Assembly: GCF_027943255.1 (NCBI RefSeq)
Contig: NC_072894.1
Span: forward strand, 57,477,601 to 57,541,600
Direction: 5' to 3'
DNA from: Anastrepha obliqua
Taxonomy: Eukaryota; Arthropoda; Insecta; Diptera; Tephritidae
DNA: 64,000 nt
Part shown: positions 23,410-35,281 of the stretch, piece after piece
How positions within the stretch are numbered: position 1 is the stretch's first letter
Layout of the letters: every line of letters begins with the position of its first letter
Position numbers and translations under genes: made by a program
Notes under the pieces: model-generated
Database searches by the model: none
The model's input: the letters and a program-made list of their open reading frames with translations, nothing else
What the model was told of the DNA's origin: nothing

Positions 23410-24280
23410 TTAAGCAATAATATATTTTCCTTCATTATTTGCAATGTCTTCTAAGTGTTTAGGCAAATTTTTAATTCCCTCCTCAAAAAATTGTTTGTCC
23501 TTGGAGCCAAAATACGCTCCGATATCCTTTTTTATAGCTTCTTTTGAGGAGTAGTTCTTGTTACTCATAATGTTTGCCTTGCGGTATGAAGTCTTGCGTT
23601 GTCGTGGTGAAACAAAACTTTGCATCTATTCACTAAAGACAGTCGATTTTTTTAAGTGTCTCATTCAGGTTTGATAGCTGATGGAAATAATAATCAGCAG
23701 TTATCGCCTGGTTTGGTTCCAGAAGTTCATAATAAACAATACCGGTCATATCCAACCAAATAGACAAAACAATCTTCTTGGGGTGAAGGCCATCTCTAAG
23801 GGTCGGCTCTGGTGTTTAATCTTTATCTAACCATTGGCGTTTGCGAACAGGATTATTGTAAAGGACCCATTTTTCATCACCAGTAACGATACGGTTCAAA
23901 AAACTTTCATTTTCAAGCCGCTGCAGCAGCTGAGAACATACATTCTCTCTCTGCTGAAGGTTGGCGACGGAAAGTCTATGCGGAACCCATTTTCCCAGCT
24001 TTGAAACCTTTTCCAACTGAACCAGGTGCCTGTGAACTGTTCCATGCGATGAATTTAACCTCTGAGCTGTGATATCGACTGTCAAATTTGGCTCAGCGTC
24101 CACGAGTTCGAGCAAGGCGTCGGAGTTAAAGACTTCAGGACGACCAGCGCGCGGGGAATCCTCCACACCGCAGTTGCCACTTTGGAATTTTGAAAACCAC
24201 TTTTGCGCAGTCCTTACACTCGCGGTATCCTCTCCGTGAAAGTATTTATTTCTGCAGAAGAAGTTGTTGCTTTTTACCAC
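23410..24280 (-). pseudogene. mariner transposase (mellifera/cecropia-like), 3' region deleted
   Basis: Minus-strand D,D34D transposase. The 5' frame (24280-23816) has an HTH region (TAQKWFSKFQSGNCGVED, SPRAGRPEVF) and LTVDITAQRLNSSHGTVHRHL, then KLGKWVPHRLS and the first catalytic block IVTGDEKWVLY, before a stop at WLDKD. The reading continues past that stop with IVYYELLEPNQAI and, in another frame, HHDNARLHTARQ at about 23600, which keeps the second Asp. The third Asp block is missing: the sequence jumps to NIMSNKNYSSKEAIKK and the C-terminal IGAYFGSKDKQFFEEGI. The possible end motif ggcacaaaagttatc at 23335 lacks a convincing partner, so element limits are uncertain. Confidence 0.8.
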
Positions 24281-24672
24281 TTTTATAAAAAAAATACAAA
24301 ATATGCCTCTTATACGTGTTCGAAGATTCCATTTTATTTTTTAACCACACGTGCTTCTATCCGCGATTAAAATCACTTGTTGAATGTACAATATATCAAA
24401 GAAAATATAAATAGTTCCGTTATATTCCGCGGAAAATTTTTTATATGCAAAAATCGTACAAAAGTGAAGTTATGGGTAAAATACGCACGTACTTATGGAC
24501 TGTCCTGATATTTAGTTTGAAAATATTGCCAGAGGAGACGTAAAGCATAAATAACCGTAGTTATATGAAAAACAGGATTAACAAGAATGTTGTATAGTAG
24601 ATTATGAATTTATTTCAAACACTTGTTGAATAGAATAATATGTAATAGTTTGCATGGCAACTTTTATTGTAT

Positions 24673-25130
24673 AGGGTTTTCCAATAACAGGTGTTACAGG
24701 TGAATGAATTGCACTATCGAGAGATGATTAACGATTTTTATGGCCGGAATTGGATGGTATTGATCTGGACAACGTTTATTTTCAACAAAACGACGCTACG
24801 TGCCACACAAGCAACGAAGCCATTGATATTTTACGGTGGCCACAATTGGCCACCGAGATCTTGTGATTTAACACCTTGTGACTTTTTTCTTTGGGGCCAG
24901 GGTCGATTCAAGACCTAAAGGATGGAATTCGTGAGGCTATCGAGGTCTAGAACATAGGGCAGCCACTTTGCAATTCGGTTATGGAAAATTACATGAAAGG
25001 ATATTGTCCTGTAAGTGTGGTCGTGGTGGTCATTTGCCTGATATATAATGAAATACACATCGGATCATTTATATTAAAAAATAGAATTTTTCTTTGAATA
25101 TCAAAATAACACCGCTTATTGGAAAACCCT
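24673..25130 (+). mobile_element. short derivative of a Tc1/mariner-superfamily element
   Basis: A 458-bp unit whose ends are inverted repeats: agggttttccaataacaggtg at 24673 and its near mirror ending gcttattggaaaaccct at 25130, with TA at or next to both sides. The interior holds a piece of transposase: YREMINDF (about 24712), QQNDATCHTSNEA in another frame (about 24785), PPRSCDLTPCDFFLWGQ (24853-24903), then LKDGIREAIE and a final ENYMKG. The first catalytic block and all of the N-terminus are absent. It is a non-autonomous product of internal deletion from a longer element. Confidence 0.8.
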
Positions 25131-25169
25131 TTACTATTTTTGTGTTTGCACTAGTAATATACTGGTTAT

Positions 25170-25957
25170 TTGAAGGTGTATAAGCGCGGTCTCGATCGCA
25201 GTAGTTCACATTCGTTTCAAGCGAAAAGATCTTTTTTATCTGACGTCAGAAATGTCTACGTTCGTCCCGAAAAACCGCACGTGCGGGAAGTCATGCTTTA
25301 TTATTACCGTTTAAAGAAAAGTGCAGCTGAAACGTGTTGTCTACTGATCAAACTTTACGTAATGTCACTTCATCAAATGCAACTTGTAAAGAGTGGTTTC
25401 ATCGCTTCCAAAGTGGCAATTTTGACGCAAGTGATAAAGTTCGCAAAGGGGCACCGAAAAAAATCGAAGATACTCAACTACCACAATTTTTGGATAAAGA
25501 CGCGGGTCGAACCCTTGATGATATGTCTAAAGTGTTGGATGTTGGCAGATCAACCATCGGTAAACATTTGCACGGGATGGGAATGGTCCAGAAAGCAGGC
25601 AACTGGGTGTCACATCAATTGAAAGAGAGGGATATCGAGAGACGTTTGGTGACGTGTGGGATGCTTCTTGAAGGGCAGAAAAGAAAAGGTTTTCTGCATC
25701 GCATCGTCACTGGCGTTGAAAAATGGATACATTCTAATAACCCTAGGCATCCAAAATGTTGGAGCCTGCCAGGAGAAGTAGGTCCATCGACAGCAAAACA
25801 AAATATCCATGCTTCAAAGGTCATGTTGTGCATCTGGTGGGATCAGAAGCGTAATTGTAAACTCCTTAAACAATCTGAAACCATCACTGGCGATCATTAC
25901 CGACTGCAGCTACTGCGTTTGAATCGAGCTCTCCAAGAAAAACGGCTGGAATGAGAC
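25170..25957 (+). pseudogene. mariner transposase, first Asp replaced, C-terminus lost
   Basis: N-terminus and middle of a mariner transposase spread over three frames. It opens at about 25252 (MSTFVPKNR), then VREVMLYYYRLKKSAAETC after a shift, then CKEWFHRFQSGNFDASDK and RTLDDMSKVLDVGRSTIGKHL in the long frame 25334-25957, the HTH region. The first catalytic block reads IVTGVEKW: the conserved Asp is Val (GTT at 25715-25717). The frame continues SKVMLCIWWDQKRNCKLL and ITGDHYRLQLLRLNRALQEK to a stop at 25952. Blocks with the second and third Asp are not found downstream. It resembles the mariner at 2003 and is inactive. Confidence 0.8.
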
Positions 25958-26159
25958 GGCGGAAAGCCTGAAAATTGCGGAAAACCTAAAAATTGGTCCA
26001 CACTTTCTCCGAAAAGTTAATTCTGTAATTTTTACGGTTGAAGTTACAATCTTCTTTATTAAATTTTCTGCCCCTTTCGCTAAATAATGTGAGAGGTATA
26101 ACATACAGTTTAAGCGGACATTTACTTGCGGACTGATAAAAAACATTTCGTCCATCTCA

Positions 26160-27585
26160 AAAGCTATGAACTAGGGTGAGTCGTTGATCAGTCAAATATG
26201 TGCACCTTTTGGAAATTCATTTAAAGTCTTAACCATGTGTACATACCCGCACTGTAAACGTTAAAATCTCCATTCGTTCTTACCGTTATTTATTTCTTTT
26301 TATTTGTATTTGTAGTTGCTGCTATTATTGCTCTGACCCCCTTGTCAGTCCATGCTTTAATGGCTATAGACATACAAATATTTCACGTATTCAACGCAAG
26401 CAACGCCTAACATAACCGGCAACACTGCGGCACCGCTACGATATTACACAGAAATTTTCATTAAAATTTTATTAAAATGAAAAAGTTGTTCGTTGCTGTG
26501 CCGCTGCCACTTACTCACACCTATTGCCCTTTTTCGTAACACTAGTACAACACCAACAGAAACAACAGCAACAATAGCCCTGTCGTATGCATTGTTTTGC
26601 GTGCTGATGAGTTTAGTTTACATTCATGCTCATCATCATTACGCGGGAGCGAGCCTGTACCATTGGTGCCGTGAAGAAATTGTAGCAAATGTTTGAAGTG
26701 AGTGTGTGTTTGTTAGGGAGAGAGAGAAAAAGAGAGATGTAGACGTTGGTGCGATGGGTGCCTATTTGGTGTGTTGCATATTGTTAGGAGCGTGACTCGG
26801 GAAACAGATCGCAATACATGAGTTGCTACAGCGATTGCTTCCTGTTGTCGGAGTAAAGGCCTTTGGTGCTGCTAGTGTTTGCTACTGTGCTGCTATAGGT
26901 ACATAGGATAGGTGCTGCTCGAGCCAGTGCCGCTGCCGCTGGGTGTAATAAATGCAATAATAACTTTTTGCCATTATTTGCTACGCCGTTTATAATTTTA
27001 CTTTTGTATGCACATGCCTACATAGGTATGTATATATGTACATTCATATATTAGGGTGCTGCTTATCTTATGTCACAAAAGCAGTGAATTCTTTAAAGTC
27101 CGTAAATTGGTACACTTGAAAATTTTATTCAATTCGCGTGATTTGTAAATTAAATTTTGACTTTCTACTTCGATTTTAGGGATCTTGAATCTACTTATAT
27201 GTATCTACTATATAAACTCTAGATGCAAATATATAATAAAAATGTTGCCATTTTCTTTGAGTCGCAGATTGTTATATACATTTAATTGAAATCGAAAGAT
27301 ATACCACATTTTAATTTCCAAGCGTTCCCTAAACGTCGCAGTTGTGTTCCTGTGGTCCATTATGACTGATCAAATTCAAGTGCGCTATGCTTTTTTTACT
27401 GTCTTCCATTATGGAAACATACCGAATTGCGTTGACAAACAATAGTAGCTGAATATTCTTTACCTTTATATCCACATACACATGCACATTAAAGCATAAA
27501 GAATTTCTTCGAAAGAGCATCACTCCAAACTTGCTGCACCGACTTCGAAATTTTTGTAACTGTTTATATATAACACTCATTTTAC
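26160..27585. other. non-coding stretch
   Basis: AT-rich with a somewhat GC-richer part at 26.45-26.95 kb. No open frame of recognisable family and no repeat with partners in this window that I could see. Confidence 0.4.
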
Positions 27586-27664
27586 AGAGGGTTGCCACTT
27601 GCCAGTAATAAAAAAATAATAATTTATTAAGAAAAATCTATTCCAAAAACATTTGATTGATAGC

Positions 27665-27850
27665 GTTGCCACCTCGATTTTATGGCAAAAATAGCAACTT
27701 ATCACTGATTTCACTTGAATATTAAGAAATAGCTATCAAATGTCATTTAAATAAGTTTTAATAAGAATCAATTTTTTTGTAGTGTTGCCACATTAATTTG
27801 AATTCAAAAATATTAGCTAACATCAGATTTCATTTGAACACTAAAATATA
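27665..27850. repeat. two diverged tandem units of about 119 bp
   Basis: The motif gttgccac recurs at 27591, 27665 and 27784. The sequences after the second and third are alike: both run into an A-rich block, an agc-x-aac block, a tgatttcacttgaa or agatttcatttgaa block and an aatattaagaaata-like end. It is an old tandem duplication. Confidence 0.45.
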
Positions 27851-28009
27851 TATATTGGGTGTAAGGTATGCAAACCAGGTTAAATAAAAAAAATATTTTT
27901 AGCTGGTGCTACTACGTAATTATTCGCACAAAAATATTTATTGCATATATGAATAAAATGGTTAAAACAGCCGTAATTCAATAATATTTTTTAAACGAGT
28001 TTCCATATA

Positions 28010-28818
28010 GATTTAAAGAAAAAATTGGATTCAATAACTAATCCTAGCACATTCATCCATTAAAATGGAAACTAAAAAATTGGCTAAAACAGATCTCGAT
28101 AAGGCAGCACACATTTGCTCGTCATTTAACCCGAGTGTTCTGCTCCCTCGAAACTGAACCCTGAACCCAAGCACTGCTAAAAAAGTAAAATTAACGCTAG
28201 AACACATGCACCAGGTGAAGCCACCCATAAAAAATATCCAAATAAAAGAAGTTAAAGAAGTTATAAATTTAAAAAATAAGGCACCTGGATATGACCTCCT
28301 AATAATTCTATTAGTAAATGTAAAAATGATCCTCGAACTAAGAAAAAGCGCTAAACAAGTCGAATCATATCAATCCATCTGCCTATTGCTTCTAAAGAAA
28401 TGGAATTCCTTTTTCTCAAAAGAATGATGCCCTATACTTTATAAATAGTACACATAAAGCATTTGAACATGAAGCAATTGAACAAAAAAATTGCACAGCA
28501 GCTTTTCTCTAGATGTCTCAAGCCTTTGACTGGGTTTGGCATGATGGCTTACTCTCTAAAATAAGGGACACTCTTTTAATAAATTATTACATATTTATTT
28601 AGTCCTACTACGAAACCCAGCTACTGAAGAAACAATAGTGGGAACGTTCATACTCACAATTAACTCCCATCCCCATGTGGCCTCCCAAAAACTACAAAAA
28701 ACTTTATAAAGTAACTCCTTGGTTGAAAGAGTTGCGCATTAAGCCAAACGAGACAAAATCTACCCAAATCACCTTTACACCAAATCGGAAAGCTTGCACG
28801 TCAACTAAGCTCAATAAT
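28010..28818 (+). pseudogene. Jockey-type LINE RT fragment
   Basis: Plus-strand RT fragment of the Jockey group. It reads IKNIQIKEVKEVINLKNKAPGY (28233 onward; the 'KAPG(P/Y)D' block), then after a gap QVESYQSICLL (about 28360), then CTAAFL-stop-MSQAFDWVWHDGLL (about 28495), which is RT motif A with its aspartate retained, and finally TPWLKELRIKPNETKSTQITF (about 28710-28780), the block after the YADD region. The YADD box itself has been deleted. A Tc1/mariner derivative begins directly at 28819, and the LINE does not resume after it. Copies like this lack RNase H. Non-functional. Confidence 0.75.
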
Positions 28819-29571
28819 AAAGGGTGATTAAGTTTTAAGAGCCGGTATTGACTTTGAATAAAATACAGTTTTTTTAGGAAATTATAATTATTTCTCTTTA
28901 CTATGATAATATTGGTATGACGGAAATACGTACAAAACAAAATATCGGCCTAATGGCCGCCACGGCCTCCGCGGCGCACCTCCTTGGTCCAATTGAGGTT
29001 CTATGCCGTTATCCATCAAATTTTTCGGCCAAAAGAGCCATTGTTTCGTTAGCTGTGAGACAAGTGGCTTCGTCCTGTTGAAACCAGATATCGTCCACAT
29101 CCATATCTTAAAATTCGGGCCATAAAAAATTCGTTATCATCTCACGATAGCGAACACTATTCACAGTAACTGCCTAACCGGCCTCATTTTGAAAAAAATA
29201 CGGCCCAATGATGCCGTTGGCCCATAACCGCACCAAACAGTCACTCTTTGTGGCTGCATTGGTTTTTCGGCAATCACTCTTGGATTATCATTCGCCCAAA
29301 CGCAGCAATTCTGCTTATTGATGAATCCACTGAGGTGAAAATGTGCCTCATCACTGAGGATGATTTTCTTCACGCATTGCGCGATATGCATTTTGATGTG
29401 AACGCCCGTTTTCATAATAAGCTTTAATAACTTTAAGGCTTTGCTCGATTATGTGTCTTTCCACGGGTTAAACTGAGTTAGTTTGAAATTGAAAAATGTT
29501 GAATGAAATGCAGAAAAAGCTTGAGGTGTGGTTCACATTCAATATTGGCCCTTAAAATTTAACCACCCTTT
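28819..29571 (-). mobile_element. Tc1/mariner-superfamily element, internally deleted
   Basis: About 750 bp with roughly 40-bp imperfect inverted ends: aaagggtgattaagttttaag from 28820 and, mirrored, the stretch from gttcacattcaatattggcc to ccaccctttat at 29571. The minus-strand transposase pieces are CVKKIILSDEAHFHLSGF (first catalytic Asp block), then AEKPMQPQRVTVWCGY (29161-29415), YREMI and a QQDEA-type block in degraded frames, and a piece around MALLAEKFDG near 29020. The third Asp block is missing. It sits against the Jockey fragment. Confidence 0.75.
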
Positions 29572-29700
29572 ATAAGAAATACATAAGTTTACGTTCTAAA
29601 TTTTTTTTGACATATTCAAAGGATTATATTAACATTTTATGAAAAAAAATTTCGAAATTTTACAGGTATCTGTCCCCTTAACTTACTAATCTCACTATTT

Positions 29701-29859
29701 TATGTGGAGCTTTTTCATGGCAGAGGTTTGCCATTGCTTGCCAAGGGGTGACCGCTATTACAAACAACTTTTTCTTCATTTTGGTGTTTCACGGAGTTTG
29801 GAATCTACGCCTCCCGAATGGTAGTCACGCACCGACTCATTCGGCTACGATGGCCGCCA
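29701..29859 (-). mobile_element. SINE fragment, copy C (head and part of body)
   Basis: The minus strand begins at 29859 with tggcggccatcgtagccgaa, the SINE head with A-box, followed by a degraded B box near 29805, the ggtcacccct block and aagctccacat. The 3' half and tail are missing. Confidence 0.75.
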
Positions 29860-29869
29860 GATATACTGT

Positions 29870-31320
29870 CAATTAAGCAAGATTTAATATGATCCCAAGA
29901 TCAAACAATTATATTTCAAACTAAAAAAAAATTAACAATGATTAGAAGAAACTTTGCAGTATTATAAAGAAAAGTTACAAAAAAAAAGTTTCGCCAATTT
30001 TGGGCACACCCTTATGCCCGCACATATCCACTAAACTCATACCGTTATGTAATCAGCTCCGATTCATACTTCCACTGCAGCACTGATTCAACTTTTAGCA
30101 GGTCTACCCATCAACAGCCATGAGTAGTTCCATCTCGCAGTTTTCGCCTCTGACTGCCATTTATAGTTTTCTGTCATAATTTCACTTTTTTCAGCGAAAA
30201 AAAAAATCTACAAATTGTGCACTGCATGTTCCATGCGGCGCTCAAATCAACACTAGTTTTGCTGCTGTCAGTGGCAACTTTTATTTATATTGCACTTTCG
30301 AAAAGGCAAAATCGCATGCTACACTAATCCATCAGTCGCAAAACAAAAAAAAAAAAAGAAAAATTACACTTACATATTTACAAAAGCAGAATATTGCATG
30401 GCAGGCAGCAATTGCACTTCGCTAATTGAACAACCAAACACTTAATTAGAAACGTCTGTCAGTCAGTCAAATAACGGCATGTAGGCAAGCATGCTGGCAT
30501 CCAAGTCCCCCTAGAACAAAGAATCACTCCCTCAGGGTCTCCAAGCACTCAACACCTATACATGCTCGCCCCTTTGTGTATTTAAAAAGTGAGTGCGCTT
30601 TTCAGAATGTTAATATTAATTTTTTTTTTACTTTCATTTTAACAACATTGAAATGTAAGCTTTATAACATTACTTCTATGATTGCACTTGCGCTTTGAAA
30701 TGTTCAATTCAAAGCATTTAAATATATATTTTTTTTTGATGAATTATTTATTTATTTTCCTATCTCCAATGGCGTGGAAACATTTACGACCTTCCAAATA
30801 CATATATGTATGTAAATGTATATTAATTATAACTAATCTGTGCAGTTAATTGGAATATTTTAATAAATTCGTCGCATATGGAAATATATGAAATGAACTT
30901 GAACCCTTGAATAAATATTCAAGTGCCACTTAATAGAAAAATTTCATGACAGCATTACCCGAGTTGGATTTATTATAATCACTAATTCAGTGATGAGTAG
31001 GTACAGGTAATCCATGTTTGTAGTCAAGTGAGCGTCATTAAAGGGTGTCACATTAAGTTCAGCTACTACGTGTATCACCACCTAGTAGTGATTAAATGTC
31101 TGCTTGTGTAAGAGCCTCCTTGGACGGAGTATCAAAAAGTATCAAAACAGACCAGAGGGACGAAAAAGGAAGAGGAAGTTTGGATTATAGGAACAACCGA
31201 ACGATAGTTAATCACATTTGCGTTAACTACCTCAAGCTACTGATAAAATTCATCGGGTGTGTGATATCTACTATATACGCAGGTGTAGAAAAAAGGTGGA
31301 GGTAAAAAGTTTAAATATGT
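29870..31320. other. non-coding stretch
   Basis: AT-rich, A- and T-runs, no recognisable element. A 69-codon frame at 31096-31305 has no visible domain. Confidence 0.35.
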
Positions 31321-31324
31321 GCTG

Positions 31325-31470
31325 AAATGAATCCATCTCATCCTCCAAAAAAACAGGTGCTGCTGAAAGGACTCGAAGCAATACCAAGTCTCACCGCATG
31401 GATACCTAACGGACAATGTCCGGCAATGAAAGCAACAAAATTCGAGAACAGCGGCTTGTTAGCCTTAGCA
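31325..31470 (-). pseudogene. LINE ORF2 extreme C-terminus
   Basis: The minus strand reads NFVAFIAGHCPLGIHAVRLGIASSPF across about 31370-31455 (given here in its two halves: FIAGHCPLGI and VRLGIASSPF are the diagnostic blocks). It matches the tail of the LINE at 58630-58953. Only the stretch after RNase H remains. Confidence 0.65.
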
Positions 31471-31962
31471 GTTTATACGGTTATAACGATTTGGTAATAA
31501 CCGTATAAAAGAAAGTTCGAAAATATCTATGAAATCATGAAAATCGTGAATTAAGTTGGGCATGTGAGCATTCATTGCATTGTTCAGGTTCTAAATGTTA
31601 GCTAAGAAACTGTCTAAGCCAACTAAATTAGGTTGGTCTTAAGAGGAAGCTCGGTATATAGGAATCACTCCAATTAGTGCAAAAAAACATTATTGAACAA
31701 GGATCACTTTTGTAGTGGACCTCACCACCAACTCTGTTATTCGATTCGATAGTAACTTCTTTCGCATTCTTACAATTAAAACTACTTTAAAAACCTTTTA
31801 CACCGATTAAGAAACCACTAATTTTCTTAAGTGCGCCCGTTCTTTCGTTCATAAGATTCGCCGTGAATTTAAAGCATCTGTTTCAAAATTCAAAAAGTAC
31901 GAGGAATATTCTGACACTGTCCGATCTGTATTCAACTATACTACATTCAACTAGTGCAAGAC

Positions 31963-32262
31963 TCTGCTCATTCACACAAAGCAATGGCGACACAAGATTT
32001 ATGGGCCGAAAATTTTCATAACCACATAACACCGAACTTATGGTCGCCTAATTCCTCAGACTATGTCTTCCTGAATTATTACGCATGAGGCTTAGTTGAG
32101 CGTGAATCCAATAAACACCCTCATAATACCACTTCTTCTCATAAGACTGCAGTTAATACCGTTATGATCAATATAAATAAGGAGCATTTGATTTGGGCAT
32201 ACAATCAGTTCCGTACCCGGATTGAGGAGGCTATTCCAGCTAATAAAAATTTTATTGAATGA
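31963..32262 (+). pseudogene. ITm-type transposase C-terminal fragment
   Basis: One continuous plus-strand frame of 100 codons with a single stop near 32087. It starts at a SAHSHKAMATQDLWAENF block, which corresponds to the sequence just after the second catalytic Asp ('QDSAPSH'), then ITPNLWSPNSSDYVFLNYYA (the third catalytic block, degraded from 'SPDLNPLDYYVWG'), GLVERESNKHPHNTTSS, and an end RTRIEEAIPANKNFIE. The spacing and the final 'IEA-x-GNFIE'-like ending point to a Tc1/mariner relative of the DD37E kind. The N-terminal half was not found. Low decay compared with most pieces here. Confidence 0.65.
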
Positions 32263-32495
32263 TTTATGAATATATGCTTAAAAAATTCGTGAAGTTTCAA
32301 AGAATTTTGTTCAAAATAAAAGGTAATTAGTTTTAATCGAATAGTCCTTAAATACCGTACCCACTCTGAATACAAAAAATTAAAATACTAAATAATTCTT
32401 CATAAAATGGTGAAATAGTCGACGAAGCTTAGATAACTCGAAATTGTGGTTGATTCTATGGAAGAATATAGGGATTTAGCGAAGGGGCAAGTAAA

Positions 32496-32888
32496 ATGTT
32501 TTGGTTCAAAGGAACTAAATATCTAACCAACTTTAGAGAACAAGAAAGTGGAAGTAAAATTCATGTGTACCTTCTACCCACAGGATTGTGGAATGGAAAG
32601 AAGTTTTGTCGCTCAGACAACACCTACACCAACCAACTATCAGTTTTGACTATTTTTCGCGGTCTAGCGGTCCAACTAGCTTGTCGTCCGAATTTCAAAA
32701 TTTTTATAAAAATCTTAAAAATTCAACAAATTTTGACCAAAACATTAAACTTTGTTTTCCGGATTTCAAAAAATAATTTGGGTACAAAGTTTTTTAGCCA
32801 TTTGAAATGTAGTAAAAGGAAGTGCTCAAAATCTCCTTTTACCTTTGGATATAGTTTTTTACGCCAGTGTTGCGTGTTTTCTCTATAA
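32496..32888 (+). other. 130-codon open frame of unknown nature
   Basis: The frame is basic and Lys/Phe/Ser rich, with GTKYLTNF near its start and SHLKCSKRKCSKSP near its end. No family resemblance, no splice context and no neighbour suggests that it is a gene. In AT-rich DNA such a frame can occur by chance; a decayed transposon is possible. Confidence 0.15.
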
Positions 32889-32936
32889 TTAAAACAATTC
32901 TGTATTCGTTTATCAAACTTGCAATTTATTGTATTA

Positions 32937-33507
32937 GGTGGTTTTTTAGTTGCATGGGAACTATCGGTATTGATAACTATGGTTTGACAGCTGAGAATGG
33001 CACACTGTGTTGACATTTCTGTTCAGCAAGGTGTAGCAAGCCATCATAAATCGGATAACGTCAGGACAACGCTTCCGAATTGTGCAAATTTACTTTGAAG
33101 AAAAGAAAAAAATTAATGTTTTCCCGATGTTCACAGAATTCATTGGTCCTTGCTTCCCTCGAAATGAGGAAGAAGCTGCCGTTACAGTGAATGAGGAGTT
33201 TTATCGAGCCATGCTGACTGAAAAAATTAATCAGCTAAACATCGACGACATTTTACCCAAAAATACTGCGCCAATTATCATACTGCGCGCTTAACAATCG
33301 ATTTATTGCAATGTACAAGAAAAAGTAGGTAAAAATTGGACTGATCGCATGGACCAAATAACTTGTAGCCGCCGCAGACATATGTCGGAAATCATATTCA
33401 AAAAAATGCCATGAAATTATCTACCAGATTATAATAAAAAAAACTAATTTTAATTATATTTCTGTGTTGTGTTATAATTTTAAGTTCCCAAGCTCTTAAA
33501 AAAACCC
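32937..33507 (+). mobile_element. deletion derivative of a Tc1/mariner-superfamily element
   Basis: A 571-bp unit: left end ggtggttttttagttgcatgg and right end gttcccaagctcttaaaaaaa then ccc are imperfect inverted repeats, flanked by TA (32935-32936, 33508-33509). It carries transposase parts: a start reading SGQRFRIVQIYFEEK (about 33060), then PRNEEEAAVTVNEEFYRAML (33157 onward, the 'GNA-x-TV-x-x-x-YR' block), and the C-terminal NWTDRMD (about 33336) and EIIFKK. All catalytic blocks are lost. It is the better preserved partner of 5890-6395. Confidence 0.75.
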
Positions 33508-33682
33508 TATAGAAAATGGATTAGGCTATAAAACTGGTTACATAAACATTGTTTTTTTAACTCTGAATAAAAAGCTTTAAATATTGAAGAAAATGTATAA
33601 ATTTTTATAAATTTTGTACTCAGTATGAATGTTTTTTACAAGCTATTTGATGTGGAATTAAAAAAAACTAATATCTACAATA

Positions 33683-33858
33683 TTTGCGCATATACTTCTG
33701 TTAGGTGCTTGGCCGCACTCCTCCTTCTACTTGTGGTGCACGTCTTCATTTTATTCCACAAATGGAGGGGCGTACAGTTTTGAGCCGACTCCAAACGGCA
33801 AATAGTTTTTATGAGAAGCTTTTTAATGGCAGAAATACACTCTGAGGTTTGTCAGTAG
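33683..33858 (-). mobile_element. SINE fragment, copy D (3' half)
   Basis: The minus strand gives the SINE body blocks (cctcagagtgtatttctgcc, ccgtttggagtcggc, tccatttgtgg, gtgcaccacaag, caagcacctaacagaag). The tRNA-like head is missing. Confidence 0.8.
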
Positions 33859-33859
33859 C

Positions 33860-35247
33860 CAAACTTGGCTAAAATGTTGAGGTACTGAGTTTTTTCGCGG
33901 GTTGCATATTAAAAATGATAACATTGTTTCTTATAAACTGAAAAGCAGATAATTTTTAATAAGTTTATGATATCTCAAATGTACGGATTTAGCTCAACTT
34001 TCTTATTTGAACTGTGGGATTTCTAGAAATATTTTCCACATTTCTGCACTCTACCCACTATTCCTCTATCTGAGGAGCTTCTGAAGATTTAAAATGCAAA
34101 AAAAAAACATTATGTAACATAGCAAATATTCATAATTATTGCACCTCTTTGGTGAGACTAAAGCAGCGCTCTCGCTGCCGAAGAGGCCGGCCCTCGATTA
34201 TTTTTCTTCAATTCCGTTCAATTTCCATGACTACTCAATGATATTCAATCATTTCAGCGTCTACTCATCAGCTGATCTGCTTTCGTGAAACTTAGTTTCA
34301 GGTGTATTGGCACTACCTTTTTAATTACTCAAAGCTGAGCACTTATCAGTTTTGGTTAGAATTTGTCTACGGAATTTTCTCATTAGCATCCCGCGTGCAA
34401 TCATCTACAATTTCTAGACCACACCTCTAAACTTCTTTTTACGATGCTAGACGAATCTCTCTTTTATCACTTTCATTCTTTCCTCCCTTTTTCGTTTTTT
34501 TAGTAATGGAACTATAGGCATTCCATAGTGACTATTTGGTGGATAATCTTAGACAAATACACTTCGAAGAATAAACTTATCGACGTGCTGACCTTCGTAT
34601 TGAAGTTAGGGTAGAACTCTCACACTAAATGCTAACAAAAAAAGCTTAAAATACGGCCAAATATTGTCATGCAATAAAGCATAAATATTACTATGATTAA
34701 AAAGCAAGATTATTTTGGTTATAACTTTTAACAACGCAATTGATTTTTCAGAGCATATTTCATCACGTCTACAGTACAAACTTGGATAATTTTTTTTTTC
34801 GAATATTTCGTAATTTATCAGCGTAAAATGCATTTAATATGGGAATTATTGTTATTATTGGACCTTGCCATTAAACAAAGGTTTTTAATGATTCGCAACC
34901 AATTTCCGTCTAACCAAAACTATAATCAATTCCCTTTAGTACTCATTTCATGCAGACACGTTTATTGGGCATATTTTCATTTCTCTTACCCTCAGCCATA
35001 AATAAAGCACATGTTTTAATCCCTGGGACTCTATTACTCTGCGTCTTTTTTCACTCTAAAGCTAACTGCAATTTGCTGTTTATTATTTTATTCATTTGCG
35101 CTATCATAAACGTGTTCATGTACATATGTATATTGGAGACAGCACCTACATCAAATGTATCATGACATCCTGTTCCACACAAAGCATTCACATGGGGCAA
35201 ATAAAAGGAAAACCATAAAGCCTAATTGAAAAGCCATCAACGCTTTG

Positions 35248-35281
<34 letters not shown>

